Origin: Bacillota bacterium
GTDB lineage: Bacteria; Bacillota; Clostridia; Oscillospirales; JAKOTC01
Assembly: GCA_029776465.1 (NCBI GenBank)
Contig: JAKOTC010000126.1
Location: forward strand, 1 to 6,250
Direction: 5' to 3'
Length of the DNA: 6,250 nucleotides
In this document: positions 1-6,250 of the stretch, piece by piece
Numbering within the stretch: position 1 is the first letter of the stretch
How the letters are laid out: every line of letters starts with the position of its first letter
Program-made: the position numbers and the translations under genes
Notes under the pieces: generated by a model
Database searches by the model: none
Told to the model about the DNA's origin: nothing
Seen by the model: only the letters and a program-made list of their open reading frames with translations

Positions 1-426
1 GCCCAAGGTGAACAGACTGTATTCACAATGAATCTTGAAGCTGCTTATCCCGAGAGGGCGGGTCTGGTGCGGTACGAGCGCAGCTTGCGGCTCGTGCGAA
101 CCGCCCCTCCCTTTGTGGAGGTCACAGACGACATCCAGCTGCAAAAAGGACAAAACACGATAATTTTCAATTATCTCACCCCGCTGGTGCCGCGCCAAGA
201 AGCGGATGGCAGGGTGGTCCTTTTTGACGCCGCGGGACCTTTTGCGGATCTCCTCTTCTGCGGGATGGATTGTCAATTCACCAGCCACGCCATCAAGCTT
301 GCTGACGAGGGACTCAAAAAAGTCTGGGGAGAGAAAATCCACAGACTCCAGCTTAGAGGGGTTGTGGGGGAAAAGGTGCGGTTGCGCTTGAAAATTTACC
401 GGCACGGGGAGATGGAAAAATGCTGA
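1..426 (+). CDS. Heparinase II/III-like protein, C-terminal part (5' end outside window)
   Basis: The frame is open from base 1 to TGA 424-426, giving 141 residues of a larger protein. The ATG at 28 is inside the frame and has no Shine-Dalgarno, so it is not the start. The segment is beta-rich and resembles the C-terminal domain of heparinase II/III-type polysaccharide lyases: a strand ending in FTMNLEAAYP, then AGLVRYERSLRLVR, a hydrophobic strand with FVEVTDDIQL, and a later strand with TIIFNYLTP. In that family this domain packs against an N-terminal (alpha/alpha) toroid that carries the catalytic residues, and the enzymes cleave uronic-acid-containing polysaccharides by beta-elimination. 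The catalytic part is not in the window, so activity and substrate cannot be judged. The stop overlaps the next gene by 7 bp, which suggests coupled translation. Family assignment is by resemblance only; another toroid-type lyase or hydrolase is possible. Confidence 0.7.
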   Translation, partial: AQGEQTVFTMNLEAAYPERAGLVRYERSLRLVRTAPPFVEVTDDIQLQKGQNTIIFNYLTPLVPRQEADGRVVLFDAAGPFADLLFCGMDCQFTSHAIKLADEGLKKVWGEKIHRLQLRGVVGEKVRLRLKIYRHGEMEKC

Positions 427-2141
427 AAAAATATGAACAGCCATTTTTAAAAGCCCTGACACAGTGGGACGAACAATACGATCCCGAAGCGGAGCTGATC
501 AAAAGACCCTTCTCCTCGCCAGGGTACCACACCACCCTGAAGGGGGGATTTGTTCATCCCACAAGGGAATCATTGATTTACGCCCTGGCCCTTTTGGATC
601 GGGGAGATGCGGCGCGGGCGGAAGCCGTAATTCGCAAGGTGCTCTCCCTGCAGGACACGGATCCCGGTCATGAAACCTATGGGATTTGGCCTTGGTTTTA
701 CGAGGAGCCCCTTTGGCAGATGGCGCCTCCGGACTGGAACTGGGCGGACTTTTGCGGACAAGAACTTTTGGTCATTCTCCTCGAGCACCGCGAACTTCTC
801 TCCCGGGACTTGCAGGAGGCCATTAAAGCTTCCGTCTTTCACGCCGCCAAATCCATCATCAAGCGGGACGTGACCCCGGGCTACACCAACATCGCGCTCA
901 TGGGTATCTTTGTGACCCTGGTGGCAGGGGAGCTTTTCGGGGCGGAGGAATTTTTCCGCTATGGGAAGGCCCGCCTGGAAAAGATCTATCGCCACACCAT
1001 GCAGGAAGGTTCCTTCAACGAATACAACAGTCCCACCTATACCATCGTGGCTTTGGACGTGCTGGCAAGGCTTTTGGCGTACGTAAGGGACGAGGAAAGC
1101 AGAAAGCGAAGCGAAAGCCTATACAATTTGGCCTGGTCCGTTGTGGCCAAACACTTTCATCCCCCCACCCGCCAATGGGCCGGACCATACAGCCGCGCCT
1201 ACGGCGATCTTCAGGACGAGAAGCTCTGGTCCAGGCTCCAGCTTGCGACAGGAATCGAATTCGTGGAGGAGCCGGAGCTATCCTTGGCTTGCCCCAGAGT
1301 GGATTGGAGCTGCCCGGAAGAATTGCGGCCGTATTTCCAAGAGCTTTCCGCTCCCCGCACCGAGCGGACGCTGGTGAGCCGCAGTCAGAAGCTTGTGGCC
1401 ACCACCCACCTGGAAAAGGAATTTGCCCTGGGCACCTTTTCCAAAGCGACCCTCTGGAACCAAACCAGGGCGCTTTTGGCTCACTGGCAGGGTTCCGCCG
1501 GGGCGGCTTTCTTCCGTCTGCGGGCCCTCCACGACGGCTACGATTATTGCTCTGCCGTGCTCCACAGTGTACAGCTCGAAGGCAATGTCCTCGGTGCGGT
1601 GAATTTCGCCACCGACGGCGGTGACACCCATGTCAGCTTGGACATGGTGCAGGAGGGGACAATAACCGCCCGGGATTTCAGACTGCGCTTCCAGTTTTCG
1701 GATCCCCTTGTCCAGCTGCCGGCAAACGTGGCCATGGGCGAGATTGTTACGATCAAACTGGGCGCTGCGGAACTCAAACTGCAAATTGCCGAAGCTGCCT
1801 TTGGCCAACTGCCCGTGTCTTTGGAAACAGGCAGGGATGGCGCAGGCGGGTGGCTGGACCTGGTTTTTTATAAAGGGGAGGCGCGCAGGCTGGATTTCAG
1901 AAACCTTCCGGCTTATGCCGTCTTTGCCCTCAGCATGTATCCGCGAGGTGCCGGAAAGGAGTTTTCCCCGGTTGAAACCACGGTCGCCTCCGGGCTTTCA
2001 GCCGCCTGGCAAGCGGAGGGAGAGCGCCTGGTCCTTGCGACAGAAGTTTGCGCCACCGCTTTGCAGACGCTTTTGGCAGGCAGTCCGGGGGAAATCAGCG
2101 GCAGGTCTCTGCTGGACTTGGCGCGGCCAGACCTTGCTTAG
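420..2141 (+). CDS. Uncharacterised helical-toroid plus beta-sandwich protein, probable glycan-degrading enzyme
   Basis: This is a complete 573-aa protein starting at ATG 420, with GGGGAG at 406-411 placed 8 nt upstream and the start inside the end of the previous gene. There is no signal peptide (charged MLKKYEQ start), so it is probably cytoplasmic. Roughly residues 1-310 are helical with aromatic-rich loops typical of (alpha/alpha) toroid carbohydrate enzymes: [13 protein letters not shown] (86-98) followed by PPDWNWADF (103-111), [10 protein letters not shown] (152-161), NEYNSPTY (200-207) and [11 protein letters not shown] (253-263). Residues from about 330 to the end are beta-rich, matching the C-terminal sandwich of heparinase-like lyases. 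N157, Y155, N200, Y202 and Y207 are candidate active-site residues, by inference only. I do not recognise a named CAZy family. Its place between a heparinase-like gene and a ThuA gene supports a role in oligosaccharide breakdown. It could be a lyase or a glycoside hydrolase. Confidence 0.8.
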   Translation: MLKKYEQPFLKALTQWDEQYDPEAELIKRPFSSPGYHTTLKGGFVHPTRESLIYALALLDRGDAARAEAVIRKVLSLQDTDPGHETYGIWPWFYEEPLWQMAPPDWNWADFCGQELLVILLEHRELLSRDLQEAIKASVFHAAKSIIKRDVTPGYTNIALMGIFVTLVAGELFGAEEFFRYGKARLEKIYRHTMQEGSFNEYNSPTYTIVALDVLARLLAYVRDEESRKRSESLYNLAWSVVAKHFHPPTRQWAGPYSRAYGDLQDEKLWSRLQLATGIEFVEEPELSLACPRVDWSCPEELRPYFQELSAPRTERTLVSRSQKLVATTHLEKEFALGTFSKATLWNQTRALLAHWQGSAGAAFFRLRALHDGYDYCSAVLHSVQLEGNVLGAVNFATDGGDTHVSLDMVQEGTITARDFRLRFQFSDPLVQLPANVAMGEIVTIKLGAAELKLQIAEAAFGQLPVSLETGRDGAGGWLDLVFYKGEARRLDFRNLPAYAVFALSMYPRGAGKEFSPVETTVASGLSAAWQAEGERLVLATEVCATALQTLLAGSPGEISGRSLLDLARPDLA

Positions 2142-2149
2142 AGGAGGGA
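2141..2149 (+). promoter_or_regulatory. Ribosome binding site deciding the TTG start of the ThuA-like gene
   Basis: GAGGAGGGA begins on the last base of the preceding stop codon and ends 6 nt before TTG 2156. It is a near-perfect Shine-Dalgarno. No ATG or GTG lies at a suitable distance in this frame, so it fixes the start at TTG. Confidence 0.85.
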
Positions 2150-2155
2150 GCTAGC

Positions 2156-2866
2156 TTGCGGGTGACAGTCTGGAACGAATTCGTTCACGAAAGACGAGAC
2201 GAGGAAGTCCGGAAAATCTATCCCCAGGGCATTCACGCTGTGCTCGGCGATTTTTTGCAAAAGGAAGGGTTCAGCGTCCGGTTCGCCCTGCTAGAGCAGC
2301 CTGAGCACGGCCTCACCGAGGAAGTCCTGGCTCAGACAGACGTGCTGATCTGGTGGGGACATATTGCCCACCAGGAAGTCGAGGATGAGGTTGCGGAGAG
2401 GGTGACGAGAAGGATTCTTTCCGGCATGGGTTTTATCGCCCTGCACGCCAGCCAAAAGGCCAAGGTTTTCAAGCGCCTTATGGGCACCAGCTGCGGCCTC
2501 AAGTGGCGGGAGGCCGGCGAGAAAGAACGCCTGTGGGTGGTGGAGCCGGGGCATCCCATCTGTCAAGGGCTGCCGGAGCATTTCGAGCTGGAGCAGGAGG
2601 AAATGTACGGGGAACCTTTCGAAATTCCGCCGCCTGAAAGCGTCGTTTTCCTCAGCTGGTTCCCCGGGGGCGAGGTCTTCCGCAGCGGCTGCACTTTCAC
2701 CCGGGGAGCGGGCAAGATTTTTTATTTCCAGCCGGGCCATGAGACCTACCCCACTTATTACCACCCTGTGGTGCAAAAAGTTATTTGCAACGCCGTGCGC
2801 TGGGCGGCCCCAAGCGGTGGACCGGCGCCAACGTACGGAAACCACAATCCGTTGGAGAGAATTTAA
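2156..2866 (+). CDS. ThuA-like domain protein (trehalose utilisation family)
   Basis: The product is 236 aa, starting at TTG 2156. The frame extends further upstream into the previous gene, but the Shine-Dalgarno and the family's N-terminus (here [12 protein letters not shown]) support this start. ThuA proteins have a class I glutamine-amidotransferase-like flavodoxin fold. The family marks can be followed in order: WNEFVHE (6-12), a strand plus [10 protein letters not shown] (66-75), GFIALHAS (ending 99), [10 protein letters not shown] around H133, and [12 protein letters not shown] (193-204). The histidines H69, H72, H97, H133, H195 and H203 are well placed for a metal or sugar site, which is inference. 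ThuA of rhizobia takes part in trehalose catabolism through 3-keto sugars; the exact chemistry in other members is unclear. It lies 14 bp after the previous gene and 17 bp before the next, between two putative glycan enzymes, so it probably handles an intermediate of their product. A trehalose role is not implied. Confidence 0.9.
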   Translation: MRVTVWNEFVHERRDEEVRKIYPQGIHAVLGDFLQKEGFSVRFALLEQPEHGLTEEVLAQTDVLIWWGHIAHQEVEDEVAERVTRRILSGMGFIALHASQKAKVFKRLMGTSCGLKWREAGEKERLWVVEPGHPICQGLPEHFELEQEEMYGEPFEIPPPESVVFLSWFPGGEVFRSGCTFTRGAGKIFYFQPGHETYPTYYHPVVQKVICNAVRWAAPSGGPAPTYGNHNPLERI

Positions 2867-2870
2867 AGAA

Positions 2871-2876
2871 AGGGAG
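2871..2876 (+). promoter_or_regulatory. Ribosome binding site deciding ATG 2884
   Basis: AGGGAG sits 7 nt before ATG 2884. The frame is open further upstream to a TTG at 2785 inside the ThuA-like gene, but that codon has no comparable Shine-Dalgarno and would create a 82-bp overlap, so ATG 2884 is preferred. Confidence 0.8.
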
Positions 2877-2883
2877 AAAAACG

Positions 2884-5115
2884 ATGCGACAGCTGAGCTG
2901 GCAATGGTATTTGCGCTGTTTGGAACCTTGGGTTAAGTCACAGGAAAAGTATCTTTACACCCTCCCCGAAAGGCCAGATCTCGTCTGTTACGGCACAGGC
3001 TACAACAATTGGGGAGTGCAGACCAACCAAAAAGCTTTCGCCGCCTTTGCGGTCCTGGCCGCAGACCCGGAATTTGACGAAAAGCGGGCGGGGCTTCCCA
3101 GGGAAAAAGTGCTGGAGTACGCGCTGAAAACCCTTCGTTTTTCCTTGGAGAGCCACCTTGAAGGCAGCCACCGCTGCACAGACGGCACAAAATGGGGCCA
3201 TACCTGGATCAGCGTCCTGGGGATCGAGCGGATGATGCACGGGGTGGAGGCCATAGAAGAACATATGACTCCCGAAGACAAAGAATTGCTGCGCAAGGTT
3301 TTGCTTTCCGAAAGCGACTGGCTGCTGGACCATTACGAGATAGTGGCCGCTCTCAACAATGACAGCGGCAAAAACAAGCCGGAGAGCAACATCTGGAACG
3401 GCGCGGTGCTGCTCCGGACCGCGGCCATGTACCCCGACGCGCCTCGCGCAGAAGAATATGTCGAAAAGGGAATCCGCTTTTTGCTCAACGGCATCTCCCT
3501 GCCCGAAGACGAATTCTCGCAAAAAATCGTGGATGGCAAGGCTGTGGCGGAGAGGTTCGTAGGGCCGAATTTCTTTCCTTCCTTTGCCCTCAATCACCAC
3601 GGTTATCTGAATGTGGGCTATATGGTGATTTGTCTATCCAACGCGGCCATGCTGCACTTTTTCTATAAGAAGAGAGGTCTCAAGCCGCCCGAGGCATTGT
3701 ATCACCGCCTGCAAGAGCTCTGGGAGCTTGTGAAGCACTGCACCTTCCCCGACGGCAGGCTCCTGCGCATCGGCGGCGACACAAGAGTCCGGTACTGTTA
3801 TTGCCAGGATTACGCCATCCCCAGCTGGCTGCTCATGGAAGATCTGACGGGCGATTTGGATGCGTGCGCTTTTGAAGCTGGGTGGCTGCGGCAAATCGAG
3901 CGGGAACTTGCTGCCAACAAGGATGGAAGTTTTCTCTCCCAGCGGCTAGAGGAAATGAGCAAGGTTTCGCCCCTGTACTACACCAGGCTGGAAGCGGACA
4001 GAGCCGTAACCCTTTCCATGGCCGCCTACTGGCGGAGGATCTTTTCCCTGCCCACAGAGGTGCCGGAGAGGAGCTTGCCCATCTTCTCCTGGTCCGACGA
4101 ATACCACGGCGCCGCTTTTGTCAGGGGAAAGCGGAGGGCTGCTTCCTTTGTCTGGGGCGCGGCTCAGCCTCCCCAAGGGCTTTGCCTGCCAGTGGAAGCC
4201 AGCGACCTTGCCGAATGGCGAACCAATCTCGCGGGACAGATTGTGGGTCTCGGCACGCTCAACCAGCAAGAGGTTGTCTCCCGGCAAGAAAAAACCTTCA
4301 CCGGCGGCTTTCTGACATGGGGCAAGACCGTATTCCACTCTCTGCGGATGAGTGCTGAAGGACAACCCGGGGAGATTGTCGCGGAGCAGCAGCTGGTGTT
4401 CGCGGCGCTGCCGGATGACGCCACCGCAATTGTCTTGCAGCGGGCGGTGAATCCCGAGCGGAGAACGTATCTTGTCTCCAGCAAGGGGCTGTTTTTGCAA
4501 ATTCCCAACGATATTTTCAACGGCAACAGTCGCGTCTACTACACAGAACACGAGAAGCTCGAGCTGCCCGGTTTTGGCAGCGAGGAGGAACTTCTCAATC
4601 TGGGCAGCAGCTGGCTTAACGTGGAAGACAAACTCTCTGTGATCGGGCTGTACGGCGCGGATACCATTTCGATTTACAGACCGGGCAGGAGGCAGATTGG
4701 TCTGAAACCCCATTTCGATCCCTCTAGATGTGACAACTCCACGACAGGAGGCCAGCTTTTTGCCGATGAAATCTGTTTTCCGGCGAGGGTGGGACTTCAT
4801 ACTGTGGATCCTGGCGAGGTGATTTACGATCTCGGGGTTGTGCTGCAGGCAGGCTCCTCCCATCGGGAGACCAAAGCCAATTTGCACAAATACGCCTGTA
4901 TCTCAGCACCGCGTTCTCTGCTGCGGGCTATGCTGGTGGAAGGAGCGGATGGCAAACGTTATGTGCTGGCCGTCAATTTCGCCGGCGAGCGAGGGATTTT
5001 CTCCCAGCTTTCCTGGCCCGACGGGAAGGCCACGGATCTGGTGACAGGAGAAGCAGTGCAGCTTGCGGGGTTGGAGCTTCCAGGCGAGAGCGCAAGGCTT
5101 TTCCGGATCGATTAA
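2884..5115 (+). CDS. Large helical-toroid plus beta-domain protein, probable polysaccharide lyase-like enzyme
   Basis: The product is 743 aa from ATG 2884 and has no signal peptide, so it is probably cytoplasmic. Residues about 1-390 are helical in the manner of (alpha/alpha) toroid lyases, with substrate-cleft-like motifs: GTGYNNWGVQTNQ near the N-terminus, DGTKWGHTW (100-108), NIWNGAVLL (169-177), LNHHGYLNVGYM (236-247) and GGDTRVRYCYCQDY (297-310). Residues from about 400 are beta-rich, beginning near WSDEYHGAAF (403-412), as in the C-terminal sheets of heparinase II/III and PL8-type lyases. N169 or N237, H238/H239 and Y241 or Y246 could form the Asn/His/Tyr set these lyases use; this is inference. 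I cannot assign a numbered family. It is the last gene of the operon, 17 bp after the ThuA-like gene and followed by a terminator. A hydrolase or a non-catalytic toroid protein is the alternative. Confidence 0.8.
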   Translation: MRQLSWQWYLRCLEPWVKSQEKYLYTLPERPDLVCYGTGYNNWGVQTNQKAFAAFAVLAADPEFDEKRAGLPREKVLEYALKTLRFSLESHLEGSHRCTDGTKWGHTWISVLGIERMMHGVEAIEEHMTPEDKELLRKVLLSESDWLLDHYEIVAALNNDSGKNKPESNIWNGAVLLRTAAMYPDAPRAEEYVEKGIRFLLNGISLPEDEFSQKIVDGKAVAERFVGPNFFPSFALNHHGYLNVGYMVICLSNAAMLHFFYKKRGLKPPEALYHRLQELWELVKHCTFPDGRLLRIGGDTRVRYCYCQDYAIPSWLLMEDLTGDLDACAFEAGWLRQIERELAANKDGSFLSQRLEEMSKVSPLYYTRLEADRAVTLSMAAYWRRIFSLPTEVPERSLPIFSWSDEYHGAAFVRGKRRAASFVWGAAQPPQGLCLPVEASDLAEWRTNLAGQIVGLGTLNQQEVVSRQEKTFTGGFLTWGKTVFHSLRMSAEGQPGEIVAEQQLVFAALPDDATAIVLQRAVNPERRTYLVSSKGLFLQIPNDIFNGNSRVYYTEHEKLELPGFGSEEELLNLGSSWLNVEDKLSVIGLYGADTISIYRPGRRQIGLKPHFDPSRCDNSTTGGQLFADEICFPARVGLHTVDPGEVIYDLGVVLQAGSSHRETKANLHKYACISAPRSLLRAMLVEGADGKRYVLAVNFAGERGIFSQLSWPDGKATDLVTGEAVQLAGLELPGESARLFRID

Positions 5116-5140
5116 ATGGAATGATGTCACAATTGTCGTC

Positions 5141-5178
5141 GGGCCTCGGCGGTCCTGACAGCCGCCGGGGTCTTTTTT
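5141..5178 (+). terminator. Rho-independent terminator of the operon
   Basis: The arms 5144-5152 (CCTCGGCGG) and 5162-5170 (CCGCCGGGG) form a 9-bp, almost all G-C stem with one G-U pair. A T5153-G5161 wobble can close it further, leaving a 7-nt loop CCTGACA. It is followed by TC and six Ts (5173-5178). Outer G-U/G-C pairs from 5141 may lengthen the stem. It begins 26 bp after the last stop codon. There is no matching A-tract on the left, so it works in the + direction only and separates the operon from the regulator gene. Confidence 0.92.
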
Positions 5179-5241
5179 GTCCAGGTTGTTGCGAAAAAGT
5201 TGCGTAAAATGTTGTGGATTGGTTGCGGCTCTTTTGCAGAG

Positions 5242-5256
5242 CAACTTTGAAAGTTG
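5242..5256. promoter_or_regulatory. Short perfect inverted repeat within the GTTGCG region
   Basis: CAACTTT and AAAGTTG are exact inverted 7-bp arms around a single G. The right arm runs into a GTTGCGG copy (5256). It lies about 80 bp before the -35 box. It could be an operator for a dimeric regulator; no function is demonstrated. Confidence 0.35.
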
Positions 5257-5334
5257 TTGCGGAAATACGTCAGTTCTAAAAGTTGTTTTTCCTGCTAAAA
5301 CAGCTTTTTTTCGAAATAAGTTGCGGTTTTAATG

Positions 5335-5363
5335 TTGACAAAGTTTGGAAATAAGGCTATAAT
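5335..5363 (+). promoter_or_regulatory. Sigma-A type promoter of the LacI-family gene
   Basis: The -35 TTGACA (5335-5340) and -10 TATAAT (5358-5363) both match the consensus exactly and are separated by the ideal 17 bp. The surroundings are very AT-rich (33 of 120 bases are G or C over 5281-5400). Transcription should start near 5370, leaving a leader of about 77 nt before TTG 5447. A perfect promoter like this normally needs repression, consistent with the palindrome over the start site. Confidence 0.88.
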
Positions 5364-5369
5364 GTTGAT

Positions 5370-5383
5370 GAAATAATTATTTC
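5370..5383. promoter_or_regulatory. 14-bp perfect palindrome at the predicted transcription start, candidate operator
   Basis: GAAATAATTATTTC is a perfect palindrome starting 6 bp after the -10 box, over the predicted +1. This is where a repressor would block transcription. It lacks the central CG common in LacI-family operators, and AT-rich DNA gives palindromes by chance, so the call is tentative. The half-site GAAATAA also occurs at 5313 and 5348. Confidence 0.4.
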
Positions 5384-5432
5384 TAAAATGTAACAAGTTG
5401 CGGCATTTTTTGGATGAGAAATCAACAGAGAT

Positions 5433-5442
5433 GGAGAGAGGG
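5433..5442 (+). promoter_or_regulatory. Ribosome binding site deciding the TTG start of the LacI-family gene
   Basis: The purine run GGAGAGAGGG lies 4 nt before TTG 5447 (10 nt if GGAG is the pairing core). The in-frame ATG at 5414 is preceded by T-rich sequence with no Shine-Dalgarno. Starting at TTG places the helix-turn-helix at the very N-terminus, as is usual for LacI-family proteins. Confidence 0.7.
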
Positions 5443-5446
5443 TAAA

Positions 5447-6250
5447 TTGTCGATAACGCAAGCGCAAATTGCCAAAATGCTTAATGTTGACAAGTCTACC
5501 GTATCTCGGGCGCTTAACTCCAAGGAAGGGGTAAATCCCGAGATGAAGGAGGCCATTTTGCGGCTGGCGCACAAATACGGCTATACCAACAAGCGAAAAA
5601 GATACCGCAAAAACGAGGAACAAGCCTCGAAAACGATTTGTTTTGTGGCCAGCTCGGACATTGATTTCAATTCCGAAGTGAGCTTTTTTTATCCCTTGAT
5701 TTTGAGCGTGATCCAAAAAGAGGCCAATGACAAAGGCTATCAACTCGTCTTTAACTACGCCGGCAACGAAATGCAGGAAAAGATGCTCATGGAGCTCGTG
5801 GCCGCCAAAAAAACAGACGGATTGATTCTGGTGGGGAAAATCAGCCTTGATTTGATAACGCGACTGCTTAAAACCGGCATTCCCCTGGTTGGTTTGGACG
5901 TGCAGCAGGAGGTTCACGAATTCGATAATGTGCTGGCGGACAATTTATGGGGAGCCAAAAAGGCGGTGGAGTACCTGATCGAGTTGGGACACCGCAATAT
6001 CGCCTGCACAGTTGCGGATTCCCGCAGTTTTAAGCAGCGATTTGCGGGGTACCAGTTGGCATTGTCCGAGCACGGCATCAGCTTGAATCCGGATTATTTG
6101 ATAAAAGCGACGCCCACAAAAATAGAACAAGCGGAGCTGGAAAGACTACTCGGCTGTGCGGAACCGCCAACGGCCCTTTTCGCCTGCAACGATCCGATGG
6201 CCCGCAGCGCCATTGCGTTTTTCAACGAGCGGGGCATCAAGGTGCCGGAA
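5447..6250 (+). CDS. LacI/GalR-family transcriptional regulator (3' end outside window)
   Basis: The frame is open from TTG 5447 to the last base, giving 268 residues of a protein that normally has about 330-350. Residues 2-24 (ITQAQIAKMLNVDKSTVSRALN) form the typical LacI helix-turn-helix, followed by a third helix ending at KYGY. The periplasmic-binding-protein-like effector domain starts near KTICFVASS and shows the family marks TDGLILVG, GIPLVGLD, a VLADN turn, the ligand-contact arginine in RFAGYQLAL (R198) and FACNDPMA (D249). The segment after KYGY lacks the usual PNxxAR hinge and is instead very basic (NKRKRYRK). It has its own promoter and lies downstream of the operon terminator. 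It probably controls the upstream glycan genes and perhaps itself, with a sugar fragment as effector; this is inferred from position. An in-frame ATG at 5414 would add 11 residues. Confidence 0.93.
   Translation, partial: MSITQAQIAKMLNVDKSTVSRALNSKEGVNPEMKEAILRLAHKYGYTNKRKRYRKNEEQASKTICFVASSDIDFNSEVSFFYPLILSVIQKEANDKGYQLVFNYAGNEMQEKMLMELVAAKKTDGLILVGKISLDLITRLLKTGIPLVGLDVQQEVHEFDNVLADNLWGAKKAVEYLIELGHRNIACTVADSRSFKQRFAGYQLALSEHGISLNPDYLIKATPTKIEQAELERLLGCAEPPTALFACNDPMARSAIAFFNERGIKVPE

Larger units (their letters stand above)
5185..5403 (+). repeat. Directional GTTGCG repeat set in the intergenic region
   Basis: GTTGCG occurs six times on the + strand, starting at 5188, 5199, 5222, 5256, 5320 and 5397; the last four continue as GTTGCGG. 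The shorter core GTTG occurs 12 times here on this strand, but its complement CAAC only once (5242). Two copies are extended to GTTGTTGCG (5185 and 5253). One copy lies 9 bp before the -35 box and another in the leader after the transcription start, so they flank the promoter. Elsewhere in the window I noticed only three copies, all inside genes (381, 2390, 6011). Repeated protein-binding sites are a reasonable guess; the function is unknown. Confidence 0.6.

Noticed and set aside
2785..2883. Longer start (TTG 2785) for the 743-aa protein
   Set aside because: It would overlap the ThuA-like gene by 82 bp and has no Shine-Dalgarno, whereas ATG 2884 has AGGGAG at 7 nt.
2938..3600. Minus-strand open frame of 220 codons
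   Set aside because: It is a shadow of the + strand toroid gene, with no domain and no operon context on that strand.
3946..4887. Minus-strand open frame of 313 codons opposite the 743-aa gene
   Set aside because: It is a by-product of GC-rich coding sequence on the + strand. It shows no recognisable domain, and the + strand frame is clearly the gene.
5222..5245. Possible hairpin GTTG...CTC / GAG...CAAC
   Set aside because: The stem is only 4 plus 3 bp with a CGG bulge and lies upstream of the promoter, so a role as RNA structure is unlikely.
5185..5403. CRISPR array or replication-origin iterons
   Set aside because: The repeats are only 6-9 bp with irregular spacing, no spacers of uniform length, and no DnaA-box consensus or nearby replication gene.
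5414..5446. ATG 5414 as start of the LacI-family gene
   Set aside because: It is in frame but has no Shine-Dalgarno and adds 11 residues before the helix-turn-helix. TTG 5447 fits the family N-terminus better, though the alternative is not excluded.
5357..5917. Minus-strand open frame of 186 codons opposite the LacI-family gene
   Set aside because: It lies antisense to a clear helix-turn-helix and effector domain, and its translation resembles no family.

Overview
The window reads as part of a carbohydrate-degradation locus from a Gram-positive-type bacterium, most likely of the Bacillota. This is inferred from strong purine-rich Shine-Dalgarno sequences, two TTG starts, a perfect sigma-A type promoter (TTGACA, 17 bp, TATAAT), and a tightly packed operon next to a LacI-family regulator. 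The species cannot be named from this sequence alone. Paenibacillus-like and other glycan-degrading Bacillota are plausible.

Layout: (1) positions 1-426 hold the 3' end of a gene whose product resembles the C-terminal beta domain of heparinase II/III-type polysaccharide lyases. (2) 420-2141 encodes a 573-aa protein that looks like an alpha-helical toroid followed by a beta-sandwich, and it overlaps gene 1. (3) 2156-2866 encodes a ThuA-like protein starting at TTG. (4) 2884-5115 encodes a 743-aa protein of the same general helical-toroid plus beta-rich plan. (5) A strong intrinsic terminator (5141-5178) closes the operon. (6) An AT-rich intergenic region of about 330 bp carries a directional GTTGCG repeat set, small palindromes and a near-ideal promoter. 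(7) A LacI/GalR-family regulator starts at TTG 5447 and runs off the right edge.

How it may work: the four left-hand genes are on one strand with gaps of -7, 14 and 17 bp, so they are almost certainly co-transcribed and co-translated. The complete enzymes have no signal peptide, so they probably act in the cytoplasm on imported oligosaccharides. The two complete toroid proteins and the truncated heparinase-like protein would cleave or trim glycan fragments, probably uronic-acid containing. The ThuA-like protein would process an unusual sugar intermediate. The LacI-type protein is the obvious candidate regulator. The substrate cannot be read from the window.

The points most worth a second look are the two toroid proteins, which I cannot place in a named family, and the GTTGCG repeat set in front of the regulator gene.
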